A stretch of 64,000 bases of DNA, taken from Acidovorax sp. 106. GTDB taxonomy: Bacteria > Pseudomonadota > Gammaproteobacteria > Burkholderiales > Burkholderiaceae_C. The stretch lies in contig NZ_RCCC01000001.1 of NCBI RefSeq assembly GCF_003663825.1, forward strand, positions 4,162,501-4,226,500, written 5' to 3'. Position numbers and translations under genes: made by a program. Of the stretch, positions 8,525 to 18,725 are shown one piece after another (positions within the stretch are counted from its first letter, which is position 1; every line of letters begins with the position of its first letter). The notes below the pieces were generated by a model. It ran no database searches. It worked only from the letters and a program-made list of their open reading frames with translations, and was not told where the DNA came from.

Positions 8525-11500
8525 ATGGCCCGTTTTTTCATCGACCGCCCCATCTTCGCGTGGGTGCTTGCCATCATCACGATGCTGGCAGGGGTGATGG
8601 CAGTGCTGACACTGCCCATCGCCCAATACCCCACCATTGCGCCGCCCGCCATCGCCATCTCGGCCACGTATCCGGGCGCTTCGTCCAAAACGCTGGAAGA
8701 CAGCGTCACCCAGGTCATCGAGCAGAAGATGAAGGGGCTGGACAAGCTCTCTTACATCGCCTCGACCAGCGAGTCCTCGGGCAGCGTGACCATCACGCTG
8801 ACCTTTGAGAACGGCACCGACCCCGACACCGCCCAGGTGCAGGTGCAAAACAAGCTGGCCCTGGCCACGCCGCTGCTGCCGCAAGAGGTGCAGCAGCAGG
8901 GCGTGCGTGTGACCAAGTCGGCCAACAACTTCCTGAACGTGCTGGCTTTTGTGTCGGAAGACGGCAAGCTCAACGGCTCGGACCTGTCCGACTACGTAGC
9001 GGCCAACGTGCAAGACCCGATCAGCCGCGTAGAAGGCGTGGGCGACACCACGCTGTTCGGCTCGCAATACGCCATGCGCATCTGGCTGGACCCGAGCAAG
9101 CTCAACAGCTTCAACCTGACGCCGCTGGACGTGAAGACCGCCATCCAGGCGCAGAACGCGCAGGTGTCTGCCGGGCAACTGGGCGGGCTGCCGTCCGCTG
9201 CCGACCAACAACTCAATGCCACCATCACTGCGCAAACGCGCATGAAGACGGCCGACGAGTTTGCAGGCATCTTGTTGCGCACCCAGGCCAACGGCGCCGC
9301 TGTGCGCCTGAGCGATGTGGCGCGTATCGAGCTGGGCGGCGAGAGCTACGCCACCGTGGCCCGCTTCAACGGCATGCCCGCTGCAGGCTTGGCCATCAAG
9401 CTGGCCACTGGCGCCAATGCGCTCAACACCGTCAAGGCGGTGGACGCCAAGCTGGCTGAGCTGGGCAAGTTCTTCCCGCAGGGCATGAAGGTCATCAAGC
9501 CTTACGACACCACGCCCTTTGTGCGCATCTCCATCCAGGAAGTGGTCAAGACCCTGGTCGAGGCTGTGGTGCTGGTGTTTGTGGTGATGTACCTCTTTTT
9601 GCAGAACTTCCGCGCCACGCTCATCCCCACCATTGCAGTGCCAGTGGTGTTGCTGGGCACCTTTGGCGTGCTGGCGGCGTTTGGGTATTCGCTCAACACG
9701 CTGACCATGCTGGCGATGGTGCTGGCCATTGGCTTGCTGGTGGACGACGCCATTGTGGTGGTCGAGAACGTGGAGCGGGTGATGAGCGAGGAGGGCTTGT
9801 CGCCCCTGGAAGCCACGCGCAAATCCATGGGCCAGATCACCGGCGCGCTGGTGGGTGTGGCCCTGGTGCTGGCCGCCGTGTTTGTGCCCATGGCCTTCTT
9901 TGGTGGCTCCACGGGTGTCATCTACCGCCAGTTCACCGTCACCATCGTGTCGGCGATGACGCTGTCGGTGCTGGTGGCCATGATCCTTACGCCCGCCTTG
10001 TGCGCCACGCTGCTCAAGCCGATTCCCAAGGGGCACGGGTTGGCCACAAAAGGGTTTTTTGGCGCCTTCAACCGTGCTTTTGATCGCAGCAACCGTGGCT
10101 ACCAAAGCCTGGTGCAGCGCATGCTTAAGCGCGGTGGGCGGTGGATGGTGGGCTACGCCATTTTGGTGGTGGCTGTAGGCTTTGTGTTCACCAAAATTCC
10201 CGCAGGCTTTTTGCCCGAGGAAGACCAGGGCACGCTGTTTGCCATCGTGCAACTGCCCCCAGGCACTACGCAAAGCAACACCGAAAAGGTGCTGGACCAG
10301 GTACAGCACCACTTTCTGGAGGAGCAAAAAGACGCGGTGGACGCTATCTTCACCGTGGCGGGCTTCAGCTTTGCGGGCAGCGGGCAGAACACGGGCTTTG
10401 CCTTCGTCAAGCTCAAGCCCTGGGGCGAACGCACGGCGCCGGGCCTCAAGGCCCAGGCCGTGGCCAACAAGGCGATGGGCGCGCTGTCGCAAATCCGCAA
10501 TGCGTCGGTGTTCGCGTTTGCACCGCCTGCGGTGTCTGAGCTGGGCAACGCCAGCGGGTTTGACCTGATGCTGCAAGACCGCGCCAACCTGGGCCACGAC
10601 GCCCTGATGGCCGCACGCAACCAACTGCTGGGCGCGCTGATGAAAGAGAAGGGCCTGGTGGCCGTGCGCCCCAACGGGATGGAAGACGCGCCCGAGTTCC
10701 GCCTGGACATTGACGAGCACAAGGCGGGTGCGCTGGGTCTGTCCATGGCCGACATCAACAACACGTTCTCGGTGGCGTGGGGCAGCAGCTACGTCAATGA
10801 CTTCCTGGACAAGGGGCGCGTGAAGAAGGTCTTCTTGCAGGCCGATGCACCGCACCGCATGGTGCCCGAGGACATCGGCAAATGGTTTGTGCGCAACAGC
10901 AGCGGCACCATGGTTCCGTTCAGCGCGTTCTCCACCTCGGGGTGGATCACCGGCTCGCCCCGCCTGGAGCGCTACAACGGCGTGCCTTCGGTGGAAATCC
11001 TGGGCATGGCCCTGCCAGGCGCCATGTCCAGCGGCCAGGCGCTGGATTTGGTGGAGCGCCACGCGGCCGAGTTGCCTGCTGGCATTGGCTTTGAGTGGAC
11101 CGGTGTGTCGCGCCAGGAGCGCGAAGCGGGCGGCCAGGCCATGCTGCTGTATGCCGTGTCTATCCTGGTGGTGTTCTTGTGCCTGGCGGCGCTGTACGAG
11201 AGCTGGTCGATTCCGTTCTCGGTGCTGCTGGTGGTGCCGCTGGGGGTGCTGGGCACGCTGGCGGGCGCGGTGCTGACGTGGAAGATGAACGATGTGTACT
11301 TCCAGGTCGGGCTGCTGACCACGGTGGGGTTGGCGTCCAAAAACGCCATCTTGATCGTGGAATTTGCCAAGGAGCTTTACGCACAGGGCCACTCGCTGGT
11401 GGATTCAGCCATCACGGCGGCACGCATGCGGCTGCGGCCTATCCTGATGACGTCGCTGGCGTTCATCTTGGGCGTGCTGCCCCTGATGCTGAGCAAGGGC

Positions 11501-11686
11501 GCGGGCGCAGGTGCGCAAAACGCCCTGGGCACGGCCGTGGTGGGTGGCATGGTCACCGGCACGGTGCTGGCCATCTTCTTCGTACCGCTGTTCTTCGTGA
11601 TCGTGCAAAAGCTGTTTGGGCGCAAGAAGCCTGCGCCTGGCACCGATGCACATGCTGCCACCCCTGTTTTGTCGGAGGGCCACTGA
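8525..11686 (+). CDS. RND multidrug efflux transporter, HAE1/AcrB family
   Basis: 1053 residues, the normal AcrB length. It is the inner-membrane proton/drug antiporter of the tripartite pump. The N-terminus [20 protein letters not shown] is diagnostic. The proton-relay pair is in [20 protein letters not shown] in TM4, and the two large periplasmic loops and twelve membrane segments are in the expected order. The [14 protein letters not shown] segment near the end is also present. AGAGAATCCC precedes the ATG. Overall resemblance is to AcrB, MexB and TtgB. Substrates cannot be read from sequence, but this clade usually exports hydrophobic antibiotics, dyes and solvents. Confidence 0.95.
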   Translation: MARFFIDRPIFAWVLAIITMLAGVMAVLTLPIAQYPTIAPPAIAISATYPGASSKTLEDSVTQVIEQKMKGLDKLSYIASTSESSGSVTITLTFENGTDPDTAQVQVQNKLALATPLLPQEVQQQGVRVTKSANNFLNVLAFVSEDGKLNGSDLSDYVAANVQDPISRVEGVGDTTLFGSQYAMRIWLDPSKLNSFNLTPLDVKTAIQAQNAQVSAGQLGGLPSAADQQLNATITAQTRMKTADEFAGILLRTQANGAAVRLSDVARIELGGESYATVARFNGMPAAGLAIKLATGANALNTVKAVDAKLAELGKFFPQGMKVIKPYDTTPFVRISIQEVVKTLVEAVVLVFVVMYLFLQNFRATLIPTIAVPVVLLGTFGVLAAFGYSLNTLTMLAMVLAIGLLVDDAIVVVENVERVMSEEGLSPLEATRKSMGQITGALVGVALVLAAVFVPMAFFGGSTGVIYRQFTVTIVSAMTLSVLVAMILTPALCATLLKPIPKGHGLATKGFFGAFNRAFDRSNRGYQSLVQRMLKRGGRWMVGYAILVVAVGFVFTKIPAGFLPEEDQGTLFAIVQLPPGTTQSNTEKVLDQVQHHFLEEQKDAVDAIFTVAGFSFAGSGQNTGFAFVKLKPWGERTAPGLKAQAVANKAMGALSQIRNASVFAFAPPAVSELGNASGFDLMLQDRANLGHDALMAARNQLLGALMKEKGLVAVRPNGMEDAPEFRLDIDEHKAGALGLSMADINNTFSVAWGSSYVNDFLDKGRVKKVFLQADAPHRMVPEDIGKWFVRNSSGTMVPFSAFSTSGWITGSPRLERYNGVPSVEILGMALPGAMSSGQALDLVERHAAELPAGIGFEWTGVSRQEREAGGQAMLLYAVSILVVFLCLAALYESWSIPFSVLLVVPLGVLGTLAGAVLTWKMNDVYFQVGLLTTVGLASKNAILIVEFAKELYAQGHSLVDSAITAARMRLRPILMTSLAFILGVLPLMLSKGAGAGAQNALGTAVVGGMVTGTVLAIFFVPLFFVIVQKLFGRKKPAPGTDAHAATPVLSEGH

Positions 11687-11687
11687 A

Positions 11688-13112
11688 ATGCCTCGTTCCT
11701 TGACCTTGTCCCTGCTGGCTGCTGCCTTGGTGCTGACCGGCTGTGCCAACCTGGCCCCCACCTATGAACGGCCCGCCGCGCCCGTGCCGGTGGCTTACCC
11801 GGATGCGGCCGATGGCGGCGCCCCACAAAGCGGCGCTACCGCCGACATCGACTGGCGCACGTTTTTTGCCGACGCCAAGCTGCGCAGCCTGATCGAGCTG
11901 GCCCTGGCGAACAACCGCGACCTGCGTGTGGCCGTGCTCAACATCGAACAGGCCCGCGCCCAATACCGCGTGCAAGACGCGCAAACCCTGCCCACGGTGA
12001 ACGCCACGGGCAGCGGCACGGCAGCACGCACCCCGGCCAGCCTGTCGGGCGCAGGCACGGCCGTTACCAGCCACCAGTACAGCGCCAACCTGGGCGTGAG
12101 TGCGTATGAGCTGGACCTGTTTGGCCGCGTGCGCAACCTCAGCAGCCAGGCGCTGGAGCAGTTCCTGGCCACCGAGCAGGCCCGCCGCACCACGCAGATC
12201 AGCCTGGTGGCCGAGGTGACCACGGCGTACCTGAACTGGGCAGCCGACCTGGAGCGCCTGGCTTTGGCGCAAGAGACCCTGCGCAGCCAAAGCGAGTCGT
12301 ACCGCCTCACCCAAACGCGGTTTGAGCTGGGTGCTGCCTCGGCCCTGACCCTGCGCCAACTGCAAACCAGTGTGGAAAGCGCCCGTGTGGACGTGGCCCG
12401 CTACACCGGCCAGGTGGCACAAGACCGCAATGCCCTGGCGCTGCTGCTGGGCACCGCTGTGCCTGAGGCGTTGGCGCCCGAGGTGCTGGCCGACACGCTG
12501 AATGCCTTGCCCGCACTGCCTGCGGGGGTGCCGTCTGACCTGCTGTTGCGTAGGCCCGATCTGCTGCAGTCCGAGCACCAGCTCAAGGCCGCCACCGCCA
12601 ACATCGGCGTGGCGCGGGCGGCGTTCTACCCGCGCATCAGCCTGACTGCCACGGCGGGCAGCAGCAGTGCGGACCTGTCGGGCCTGTTCAAGGCGGGCTC
12701 GGGCAGTTGGAGCTTCATCCCGCAAATCAGCCTGCCTATTTTTGATGGCGGTGCCAACCAGGCCAATCTGGACAGTGCCAAAGCCGCACAAGGCATTGCG
12801 CTCGCGCAGTACGAAAAAGCCATCCAGACCGCCTTCCGCGAAGTGGCCGATGCGCTGGCCCAGCGCAGTGCCGTGGGTGACCAGCTGCAGGCGCAAAACG
12901 CCCTGGTGCAGGCCAGTGGCGAGGTGCTGCACATGTCGCAAGCCCGGTTCGACCGGGGTGTGGACAGCTACCTGGATGTGCTGGACGCCCAGCGCTCGTG
13001 GTACAGCGCGCGCCAGACCCTCATTGGCACCCGCCTGGCCCAGCTGACCAATGGCGTCACGCTGTACAAGACGCTGGGGGGCGGTTGGTCGGGCAGTGCG
13101 TCCAGCCTGTAG
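11688..13112 (+). CDS. Outer-membrane efflux lipoprotein (NodT/OprM family)
   Basis: 474 residues. The signal peptide ends LTGC, so the protein is probably an outer-membrane lipoprotein like OprM. Two TolC-type repeats of helical hairpins are seen, with YELDLFGRV in the first half and the matching [14 protein letters not shown] in the second, as in OprM homologues. It completes the tripartite pump. The ATG lies one base after the stop of the transporter gene (TGAAATG), so the genes are tightly coupled. A longer frame from 11616 overlaps the transporter and lacks a signal sequence at its start. Confidence 0.93.
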   Translation: MPRSLTLSLLAAALVLTGCANLAPTYERPAAPVPVAYPDAADGGAPQSGATADIDWRTFFADAKLRSLIELALANNRDLRVAVLNIEQARAQYRVQDAQTLPTVNATGSGTAARTPASLSGAGTAVTSHQYSANLGVSAYELDLFGRVRNLSSQALEQFLATEQARRTTQISLVAEVTTAYLNWAADLERLALAQETLRSQSESYRLTQTRFELGAASALTLRQLQTSVESARVDVARYTGQVAQDRNALALLLGTAVPEALAPEVLADTLNALPALPAGVPSDLLLRRPDLLQSEHQLKAATANIGVARAAFYPRISLTATAGSSSADLSGLFKAGSGSWSFIPQISLPIFDGGANQANLDSAKAAQGIALAQYEKAIQTAFREVADALAQRSAVGDQLQAQNALVQASGEVLHMSQARFDRGVDSYLDVLDAQRSWYSARQTLIGTRLAQLTNGVTLYKTLGGGWSGSASSL

Positions 13113-13123
13113 CGCACGCCCCC

Positions 13124-13747
13124 ATGGTCCGCAGAACGCAAGAACAGGCGCAGGCCACCCGCCAGCGCATTCTGGAGTCTGCCGCGCAGCTTTTTGCGGA
13201 GCGTGGCTGGGCGCACAGCGCCATGCAAGAGGTGGCCCGCCGCGCTGGCGTGACGCGTGGTGCGGTGTATTGGCACTTCAGGGACCAGAGCGACTTGCTG
13301 GAGGCCCTGCTGGACGAAACGCAGCTGCCCTGGCAGGTGGTGCGGCCCTTGCCCAGTGCCGTGCAGACGGGCAGCCCTTTGGCGTTGCGGCAGGCGCTGG
13401 TGCGCCTGGGCACAGCGCCTTTGGCGTGGCTGGAGGCCTCCGTGCCAGCCCAGCGCTTGCTGTGCATCTTGGGACCGTGGAGCGTGGGGCAGGGCCACCA
13501 GCGGTTGGTGGAGGTGCTGCAGGCCCACCGCCAGGCGGGCCTGCAGTGCTTTCAAAACGCATTGGCCCAGGCCGCCGCCCAAGGCGCGCTGCGCCCAGGC
13601 ATTGAGCCTGCAGTAGCGGCGTTGGGCGTGTTCGCTTTGGTGGAGGGACTCATGCAGCAATGGCTGCGCCAGCCAGGGGCTTTTTGCCTGGCGACCGTGG
13701 GTGCCAGCGCACTGCAGACGCACTTGGCAGGGGTGTTTGTGGGCTGA
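13124..13747 (+). CDS. TetR-family regulator at the end of the efflux operon (AcrR/TtgR-like)
   Basis: 207 residues. The N-terminal domain (RRTQEQAQATRQRILESAA, then VTRGAVYWHFRDQSDLLEAL) closely follows AcrR/TtgR, the usual repressors of RND pumps, and the C-terminal domain is shorter than that of the divergent TetR. It starts 11 bp after the outer-membrane gene, so it is probably cotranscribed with the pump it may control. Having two TetR genes, one on each side of one pump, is unusual and is discussed as a finding. Confidence 0.88.
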   Translation: MVRRTQEQAQATRQRILESAAQLFAERGWAHSAMQEVARRAGVTRGAVYWHFRDQSDLLEALLDETQLPWQVVRPLPSAVQTGSPLALRQALVRLGTAPLAWLEASVPAQRLLCILGPWSVGQGHQRLVEVLQAHRQAGLQCFQNALAQAAAQGALRPGIEPAVAALGVFALVEGLMQQWLRQPGAFCLATVGASALQTHLAGVFVG

Positions 13748-13774
13748 TGGGCCACAGCCTTTCAAAGATGTTTG

Positions 13775-13831
13775 CGATCAAAAGCGTAGCTGATTGCGCT
13801 TATTCATCAAGCGCTAGAGGCCTATTTGGCT
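13775..13831. repeat. Family A palindromic repeat, copy 3
   Basis: GCGATCAAAAGCGTAGCTG, TTGCGCTTATTCATCAAGCG and CTAGAGGCC. It lies between the convergent tetR and lysR genes, just past both stops. Confidence 0.7.
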
Positions 13832-14759
13832 AATGGTCTTCAAAGGGCGCCTGCTTTGCTTCAGGCACCGCCGCATCGGGCGCGGGCAGGCCTGCGCTGG
13901 CCGAATGGGCTTGAGCCAGCAGCCACTGTGCAAACGCCTGCATAGCGGCTGTAGCGCTGCGCGACTGCAGGTGGGTGAGCCAGTAGGCACCGCGCTGTAG
14001 CTCCAGCGCAAAGGGTTGCACCAGCCGGCCTTGCTGCAACTCACGGGTGAAGAGGGCCACCGGCAGCAGGGCCACCCCGGCGCCTTGGGCGGCGGCCTCG
14101 GCCAGCGTCAGGGACGAATCAAACACCGCGCCCCGCAGCACCGGGCAGGGCAGGCCCGCCGCTGCAAACCAGGCGGTCCACTCGTCGGCGCGGTAGCTGC
14201 GCAGCAGGGGCAGCCGTGCCAGGTCAGCGGGTTGCTGCAGGCCCTGGGCCAGGGCGGGCGTGCACATGGCCGACAACGGGGCTTGCAAAATGCGCTCGGC
14301 GTGCGTGCCATGCCAGGCCCCATCGCCAAAGCGAATGGCGTAGTCCAGCCCTTCGCCCGCCATATCGACCCGGTTGTTGTGGGTGAGCAGGCGCAAGTCC
14401 ACAAACGGGCAGCTTTGCTGAAAATGCCGCAGCCGGGGCAGCAGCCAGCCCACGGCAAACGTGCCCACCACGCCCACCGTCAGCACCTCGCGCGGGCGGG
14501 TGTCGCGGATTTGCTCCAGCGCGGCCTCCATGCGGGCAAAGGCGTCGCTCAACGTGGGCAGCAACGCCTGCCCCTCATCGGTCAACGCCAGGCCACGCGG
14601 CAGGCGGCGAAACAAAGGCTTGCCCAGGCGTTCTTCCAGGTTGCGGATGTGCTGGCTCACGGCCGTTTGCGTCACATGCAGCTCTTGCGCCGCACGGGTC
14701 AGGTTCAGGTGCCGGGCAGATGCCTCAAAGGCACGCAGGGCGTTCAGGGGCAAGTGCAT
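13830..14759 (-). CDS. LysR-family regulator, AmpR/GcvA type
   Basis: 309 residues. The N-terminal winged helix (LNALRAFEASARHLNLTRAAQ, then HVTQTAVSQHIRNLEERLGK) is followed by a periplasmic-binding-like effector domain. The ALRAFEASARHL...RAAQELHVTQTAVS pattern is typical of AmpR and GcvA. It is divergent from a class A beta-lactamase gene with 129 bp between them, the arrangement seen for ampR-ampC and nmcR-nmcA, so it probably controls that enzyme, with muropeptides as the likely signal. The start is the ATG at 14759, which gives the normal LysR N-terminus. Confidence 0.85.
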   Translation of the reverse strand: MHLPLNALRAFEASARHLNLTRAAQELHVTQTAVSQHIRNLEERLGKPLFRRLPRGLALTDEGQALLPTLSDAFARMEAALEQIRDTRPREVLTVGVVGTFAVGWLLPRLRHFQQSCPFVDLRLLTHNNRVDMAGEGLDYAIRFGDGAWHGTHAERILQAPLSAMCTPALAQGLQQPADLARLPLLRSYRADEWTAWFAAAGLPCPVLRGAVFDSSLTLAEAAAQGAGVALLPVALFTRELQQGRLVQPFALELQRGAYWLTHLQSRSATAAMQAFAQWLLAQAHSASAGLPAPDAAVPEAKQAPFEDH

Positions 14760-14794
14760 GGCGTGGTGACAACTGCTGGTGCAGGTGTGTGGAG

Positions 14795-14815
14795 ATGCAT
14801 AAGTTTTTCTGGGGG
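14795..14815. promoter_or_regulatory. Possible LysR/AmpR binding region upstream of the beta-lactamase
   Basis: The AT-rich stretch GCATAAGTTTTTCTG in the divergent gap contains a T-N11-A pattern with weak dyad symmetry. Position and composition suit an AmpR box; the match is loose. Confidence 0.3.
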
Positions 14816-14888
14816 CTGGGTGCAATTATTGCCGCTGGTGGGTGCGTTGCATCCCCCGTATCGTTCGCATCTTTCTCAAACGAGGTGA

Positions 14889-15803
14889 ATGATGGCGATA
14901 CAAAGGCGAGAGTTTTCCTGGGGTCTGGCGGCGGCTGCATTGGCGCCCCTGTGGGGTTGTGCTGCAGCGCGCACGCCCAGCGCGGCCGTGGCGCAGCAGT
15001 GGCAGCAAGCCCTGGCACAGATCGAGCAAAAGGCACAAGGGCGGCTGGGCGCTGCCCTGCTGGACACGGGCAGCGGCCTGGCGCTGGGCTGGAGGCAGGA
15101 CGAGCGCTTTGCCATGTGCAGCACCTTCAAGCTGCCCCTGGCGGGCTGGATGCTGGCGCTGGTCGACCAGGGCAAAGAGCGGTTGGATGCCCGTGTGCAG
15201 TACCCGGCCAGCGAAGTGGTGGACTATTCGCCGGTGAGTGGCCCCAAGGCCGGAGCCGGTGGCGGCCTGACGGTGGGCGAGCTGTGCTCTGCCACCGTGA
15301 GCCTGAGCGACAACACCGCCGCCAATCTGCTGCTGGCACGCCAGGGTGGCCCCAGCGCGCTCACGGCCTACCTGCGCACCCTTGGCGACACGGCCACGCG
15401 GCTGGACCGCAACGAGCCCACTTTGAACGAAGCCGCAGTAGGCGATCCACGCGACACCACCACGCCACAGGCCATGCTGCAGACCATGCAAAAGCTGGTG
15501 CTGGGCGATGCCCTCACGCCCGCGTCACGTGCCACGCTGCAGCGCTGGCTGGTAGAAACAAGCACAGGCGACAAGCGCCTGCGGGCAGGCGCACCGGGTT
15601 GGAGGGTGGGGGACAAGACGGGCACAGCGGGCAGCAGCGGCACCACCAACGACATCGGCGTGCTGTGGCCCCAGGGCGGTGGTGCACCCGTGCTGTTGAC
15701 CTGCTACCTCACGCAGTCCAAGGCCAAGCCCGAACAACGCGAGGCCGCCATTGCCGAGGTGGCGCGCAGCGCCTTGGCCGCCTTGGCTGCGTCAGCAGTG
15801 TAA
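14889..15803 (+). CDS. bla: Class A serine beta-lactamase
   Basis: 304 residues. All class A motifs are present: STFK (S78 and K81), SDN (140-142), EPTLN with the general base E176, and KTG (243-245). A cysteine precedes the catalytic serine (CSTFK), as in CTX-M and the carbapenemases, but the partner position after KTG is Ala, so the Cys69-Cys238 disulfide of NMC-A/KPC is not possible. The N-terminus QRREFSWGLAAAALAPLWGC looks like a twin-arginine signal that ends in a lipobox-like LWGC, so the enzyme may be Tat-exported and lipid-anchored. Divergent from an AmpR-like gene, so probably inducible. Confidence 0.92.
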   Translation: MMAIQRREFSWGLAAAALAPLWGCAAARTPSAAVAQQWQQALAQIEQKAQGRLGAALLDTGSGLALGWRQDERFAMCSTFKLPLAGWMLALVDQGKERLDARVQYPASEVVDYSPVSGPKAGAGGGLTVGELCSATVSLSDNTAANLLLARQGGPSALTAYLRTLGDTATRLDRNEPTLNEAAVGDPRDTTTPQAMLQTMQKLVLGDALTPASRATLQRWLVETSTGDKRLRAGAPGWRVGDKTGTAGSSGTTNDIGVLWPQGGGAPVLLTCYLTQSKAKPEQREAAIAEVARSALAALAASAV

Positions 15804-15882
15804 GGGCCCAAAGCACTGGCAAGCGCAGCGGGCGGCGTCTTGCCGGGCCGGGTCAGAGCGGGGAAAGTGAAGGGGACCCCAA

Positions 15883-15904
15883 GGCGAGCCCAAGCGGGCT
15901 CGCC
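15883..15904. terminator. Hairpin between convergent genes (weak terminator)
   Basis: GGCGAGCCC pairs perfectly with GGGCTCGCC around a 4-base loop, between the ends of bla and the cyclase gene. There is no T run on either side, so intrinsic termination is doubtful. Confidence 0.4.
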
Positions 15905-15906
15905 GA

Positions 15907-16950
15907 TCAGAACAGCTCTACGTCGTCGTTGGCCACCTTGGTGGCCAACTCGCCTGAGGCAATCAGGTCTTCATAGAACCGAACCTGGTTGCGGCCGTGC
16001 TCTTTGGCGTAATATAGGGCTTGGTCGGCTTGGCCCAGGATCTCCACCGGGGAACCGCGCGAGGTACCCACAAAGCCCAGGCTCACCGTGACGTTGCCCA
16101 CTTGTGGAAAGTGGTGCTCCTGCACCGTCTCTCGGAAGCGGTTGAACACCTTGTGCGCCATGGTCAGGGTCGTGTTGCGCAGCAACACGACAAACTCTTC
16201 GCCCCCAAAGCGAAACACACGATCATGTGAGCGGAAAGACGTGCGCAGAATGTTGGCGATCAGAATCAATACTTCGTCGCCATACAGGTGGCCAAAGCGG
16301 TCGTTGACCTGCTTGAAGTGGTCTATATCCACCACAGCGAGCCAATTCTGAGCGTGTTCGCCCTCAATGGATGCTTGCTCCGGAGCCACCAGTTCGGGGC
16401 TCTTTGAGCTGCTAAGGCCTGGGGTTGTCGTGCGCGCAAACTGCTCATCAAACGTCTTGCGATTAAAAAGACCGGTCAGTGCATCGCGCTCGGAGTAGTC
16501 CAATAGGTTTTGGTAGTTTTGGTAAACCAGAAAAACGCCTTTAAGCACCTCAAGCTTGTGGGCTGAGAACTGGCGCGACTGGGTGATTTCCAGGCATGTG
16601 CTGACCTTTTCATGCATCCACACGGGCAGCCAAAGTGTGTAGCGCCCAGGGCGTGGATTTGCCAGGGCGCTGTCGCCTTGCTTGGTGACGCATTCGAACA
16701 GTTCGGGGTAACGCTCCAGGGGCTCTTTGCGTGGGTCTGCCGCAGCTTCCGAGTCGGTGGAGACCAGCTGCCCATCTTGTACCCAGGTGCGTGGCCGGAT
16801 GTGCGGCTCGCCCCCGTCGGTGAAGAGTTCAAGCGCCCGCACTTCCTTGATGCTGCTGAGCTTTTGCAGGGTGGAGAGCACCGACACTTCAAGCCGCAAG
16901 TGATCGCGGTGGCCGGTCATTTCAACCAGGTGTTGCAGTATGGGCTTCAT
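15907..16950 (-). CDS. Diguanylate cyclase (GGDEF) with an unidentified N-terminal sensor domain
   Basis: 347 residues without membrane segments. The C-terminal GGDEF domain has GGEEF at about 249-253, preceded five residues earlier by RSHD, a fitting RxxD I-site, so both catalysis and feedback look intact. The first 160 residues form a soluble domain I do not recognise, ending in a helical linker (VFLVYQNYQNLLDYSERDALT). The ATG at 16950 is used; two codons upstream lies an in-frame TTG and no clear ribosome site supports either. It lies 33 bp downstream of trmB and is probably the last gene of that operon. Confidence 0.88.
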   Translation of the reverse strand: MKPILQHLVEMTGHRDHLRLEVSVLSTLQKLSSIKEVRALELFTDGGEPHIRPRTWVQDGQLVSTDSEAAADPRKEPLERYPELFECVTKQGDSALANPRPGRYTLWLPVWMHEKVSTCLEITQSRQFSAHKLEVLKGVFLVYQNYQNLLDYSERDALTGLFNRKTFDEQFARTTTPGLSSSKSPELVAPEQASIEGEHAQNWLAVVDIDHFKQVNDRFGHLYGDEVLILIANILRTSFRSHDRVFRFGGEEFVVLLRNTTLTMAHKVFNRFRETVQEHHFPQVGNVTVSLGFVGTSRGSPVEILGQADQALYYAKEHGRNQVRFYEDLIASGELATKVANDDVELF

Positions 16951-16983
16951 AGTCAAGGAAGTACGTAAGGCCGTGTCAGGGCA

Positions 16984-17739
16984 TTAGTTGAGGCGTGTGA
17001 ACACGATATCCCACACCCCGTGCCCCAGACGCAAGCCGCGATTTTCGAACTTGGTGAGTGGACGGTACGCAGGTTGGGGGGCGTAGCCTTCGGCCGTGTT
17101 GGCGAGCAAGGGCTCCTGGCCCAGCACTTCAAGCATTTGCTCTGCGTAAGGTTGCCAGTCGGTGGCGCAGTGCAGGTAGCCACCGGGCTTGAGGCGGGCA
17201 GCCAGCTTGGCCACCAAGGGCGACTGGATCAGTCGGCGCTTGTTGTGCTTGGTTTTGTGCCAGGGGTCTGGAAAAAAGACATGGACACCATCCAGCGTAC
17301 CCAAGGGCAGCATGTGGTCGATGACCTCCACTGCATCGTGCTGGAGGATGCGGATGTTGGTGATGTCGTGCTCGCCAATGCGCTTGAGCAGCGCACCCAC
17401 ACCGGGCTCATGCACTTCGCAGCACAGAAAATTGTCATCGGGGCGCACGCGGGCAATGTGGGCGGTGGCCTCGCCCATGCCAAAACCTATTTCCAGGATC
17501 AAGGGCGCGGTGCGCCCAAAGGCGGCGGGGGCATCCAGCGGCGCGGCTTGGTAGTTCAGCAAAAAGCGGGGGCCCAGGTCTTCAAAGGCCTTGGCCTGGC
17601 CTGTGGTCGTGCGGCCAGCGCGGCGCACGAAGCTCTTGATGGTTTTGGGATAGGCCACACCAGCGGGCGCAGCACCCGCTGCGGACGTAGGCAAAGCGGT
17701 GGGCTCTGCGTCAAGGGAAATATTGTTCTGTTCGATCAC
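16984..17739 (-). CDS. trmB: tRNA (guanine-N7-)-methyltransferase
   Basis: 251 residues. It methylates G46 of tRNA with S-adenosylmethionine. The SAM-binding motif [14 protein letters not shown] and the family signature [16 protein letters not shown] are present. The start is a GTG at 17739 that overlaps the upstream gluQRS stop as GTGA, so translation is probably coupled. The first 50 residues are an Ala/Thr-rich extension that precedes the conserved core. It forms an operon with gluQRS upstream and the diguanylate cyclase gene downstream. Confidence 0.93.
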   Translation of the reverse strand: MIEQNNISLDAEPTALPTSAAGAAPAGVAYPKTIKSFVRRAGRTTTGQAKAFEDLGPRFLLNYQAAPLDAPAAFGRTAPLILEIGFGMGEATAHIARVRPDDNFLCCEVHEPGVGALLKRIGEHDITNIRILQHDAVEVIDHMLPLGTLDGVHVFFPDPWHKTKHNKRRLIQSPLVAKLAARLKPGGYLHCATDWQPYAEQMLEVLGQEPLLANTAEGYAPQPAYRPLTKFENRGLRLGHGVWDIVFTRLN

Positions 17740-18725
17740 GATGCACCATTGTAGATTCGCGGCCAGGCCTTGACCCACAGCGCCAAGGCATCTGCTACAG
17801 AAATGTTGTGTGGATGTGCCGGCGCAGGCAAACCCAGGGCCTGCGCGGCTTCGCGCAGTGCGGCCAGTGGGTCGGTCAGGTCGAGTGCCGCTGCACCGTT
17901 TTGTTTGGAGAGCTTTTCGCCATTGGCACCCAGCACCAGCGGGGTGTGCAGGTAGGTGGGGGTGAACAGGCCCAGGGCTTGTTGCAGCAGAATTTGGCGG
18001 GGCGTGTTGTCTGCCAGGTCTTCGCCCCGCACGATGTGGGTGATGCCTTGCTCGGCATCGTCTACCACCACGGCCAACTGGTAGGCCCACAGGCCATCGG
18101 CCCGTTTGAGCACAAAGTCGCCCACGGCTTGGCAAACATCCTGGGCTTGCTTGCCCAGCCTGCGATCGTGCCAAATCAGCGGGTTGGATGCTATTGAATT
18201 GATAGCTTTTTGCGCTTTTTCTACGCGCCCTGGAGGGCGTTTTTCGATAAAACTTTCCGTATGAAAGCGCCAGGCCCTGGCAGGGCGCCCATGCAGCCCG
18301 GTGCGGCAGGTGCCTGGGTAGGGCAGCGCCGCATGCCGCTCTTTGGCGTGGCCGCGTGCGGTGTGGGCTTCTTCAATTTCTTTGCGCGAGCAGGCGCAGG
18401 GATAAGCCAGCCCCTGGGCGCACAGGGCGTCCAGTGCAGTTTGGTACAGCGCGCCGCGTTGTGATTGCCAAACCGGCGGGGCATCAGGGTGCAGGCCGCA
18501 GCGCTCCAATTGGTGGAGGATGGTCTGGTCGGCCCCGGGGATGCAGCGCGGGGTATCGACATCCTCCAGCCGCACCAGCCATTGGCCTTGGGCGGCGCGC
18601 GCATCCAGCCAGCTGGCCAATGCGGCCACCAAAGAGCCTGCATGCAATGGCCCAGTGGGCGAGGGCGCAAAGCGTCCCAGATAGCCACGGGCATTTGCAG
18701 CGTTTGAGCCTCCTGCCAGGGTCAT
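17736..18725 (-). CDS. gluQRS: Glutamyl-Q tRNA(Asp) synthetase
   Basis: 329 residues. It is a truncated GluRS paralogue that glutamylates queuosine in tRNA(Asp). The class I motif [16 protein letters not shown] and the KMSKS-like KLSKQNG are present, and [11 protein letters not shown] with a Cys pair fits the zinc site. The protein is about 30 residues longer than E. coli GluQ. The extra sequence (about residues 155-180) lies between ARAWRFHTE and LIWHDRRLG and coincides with a family A repeat at 18185-18243, so it is probably an in-frame insertion. The ATG overlaps the upstream stop as ATGA and the stop overlaps the trmB GTG. Confidence 0.92.
   Translation of the reverse strand: MTLAGGSNAANARGYLGRFAPSPTGPLHAGSLVAALASWLDARAAQGQWLVRLEDVDTPRCIPGADQTILHQLERCGLHPDAPPVWQSQRGALYQTALDALCAQGLAYPCACSRKEIEEAHTARGHAKERHAALPYPGTCRTGLHGRPARAWRFHTESFIEKRPPGRVEKAQKAINSIASNPLIWHDRRLGKQAQDVCQAVGDFVLKRADGLWAYQLAVVVDDAEQGITHIVRGEDLADNTPRQILLQQALGLFTPTYLHTPLVLGANGEKLSKQNGAAALDLTDPLAALREAAQALGLPAPAHPHNISVADALALWVKAWPRIYNGAS
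18185..18243. repeat. Family A palindromic repeat, copy 4 (in frame inside gluQRS)
   Basis: Contains ATGCTATTGAATTGATAGCT and TTTGCGCTTTT, the same left arm as intergenic copies, then a GC-rich CGCCCTGGAGGGCG hairpin. It coincides with extra residues in the GluQ protein that the family normally lacks. Confidence 0.65.

Noticed and set aside
7490..11392. 1300-residue minus-strand frame across the efflux operon
   Set aside because: It is a His/Gly/Arg-rich shadow of the RND genes in high-GC DNA and overlaps well-supported coding.
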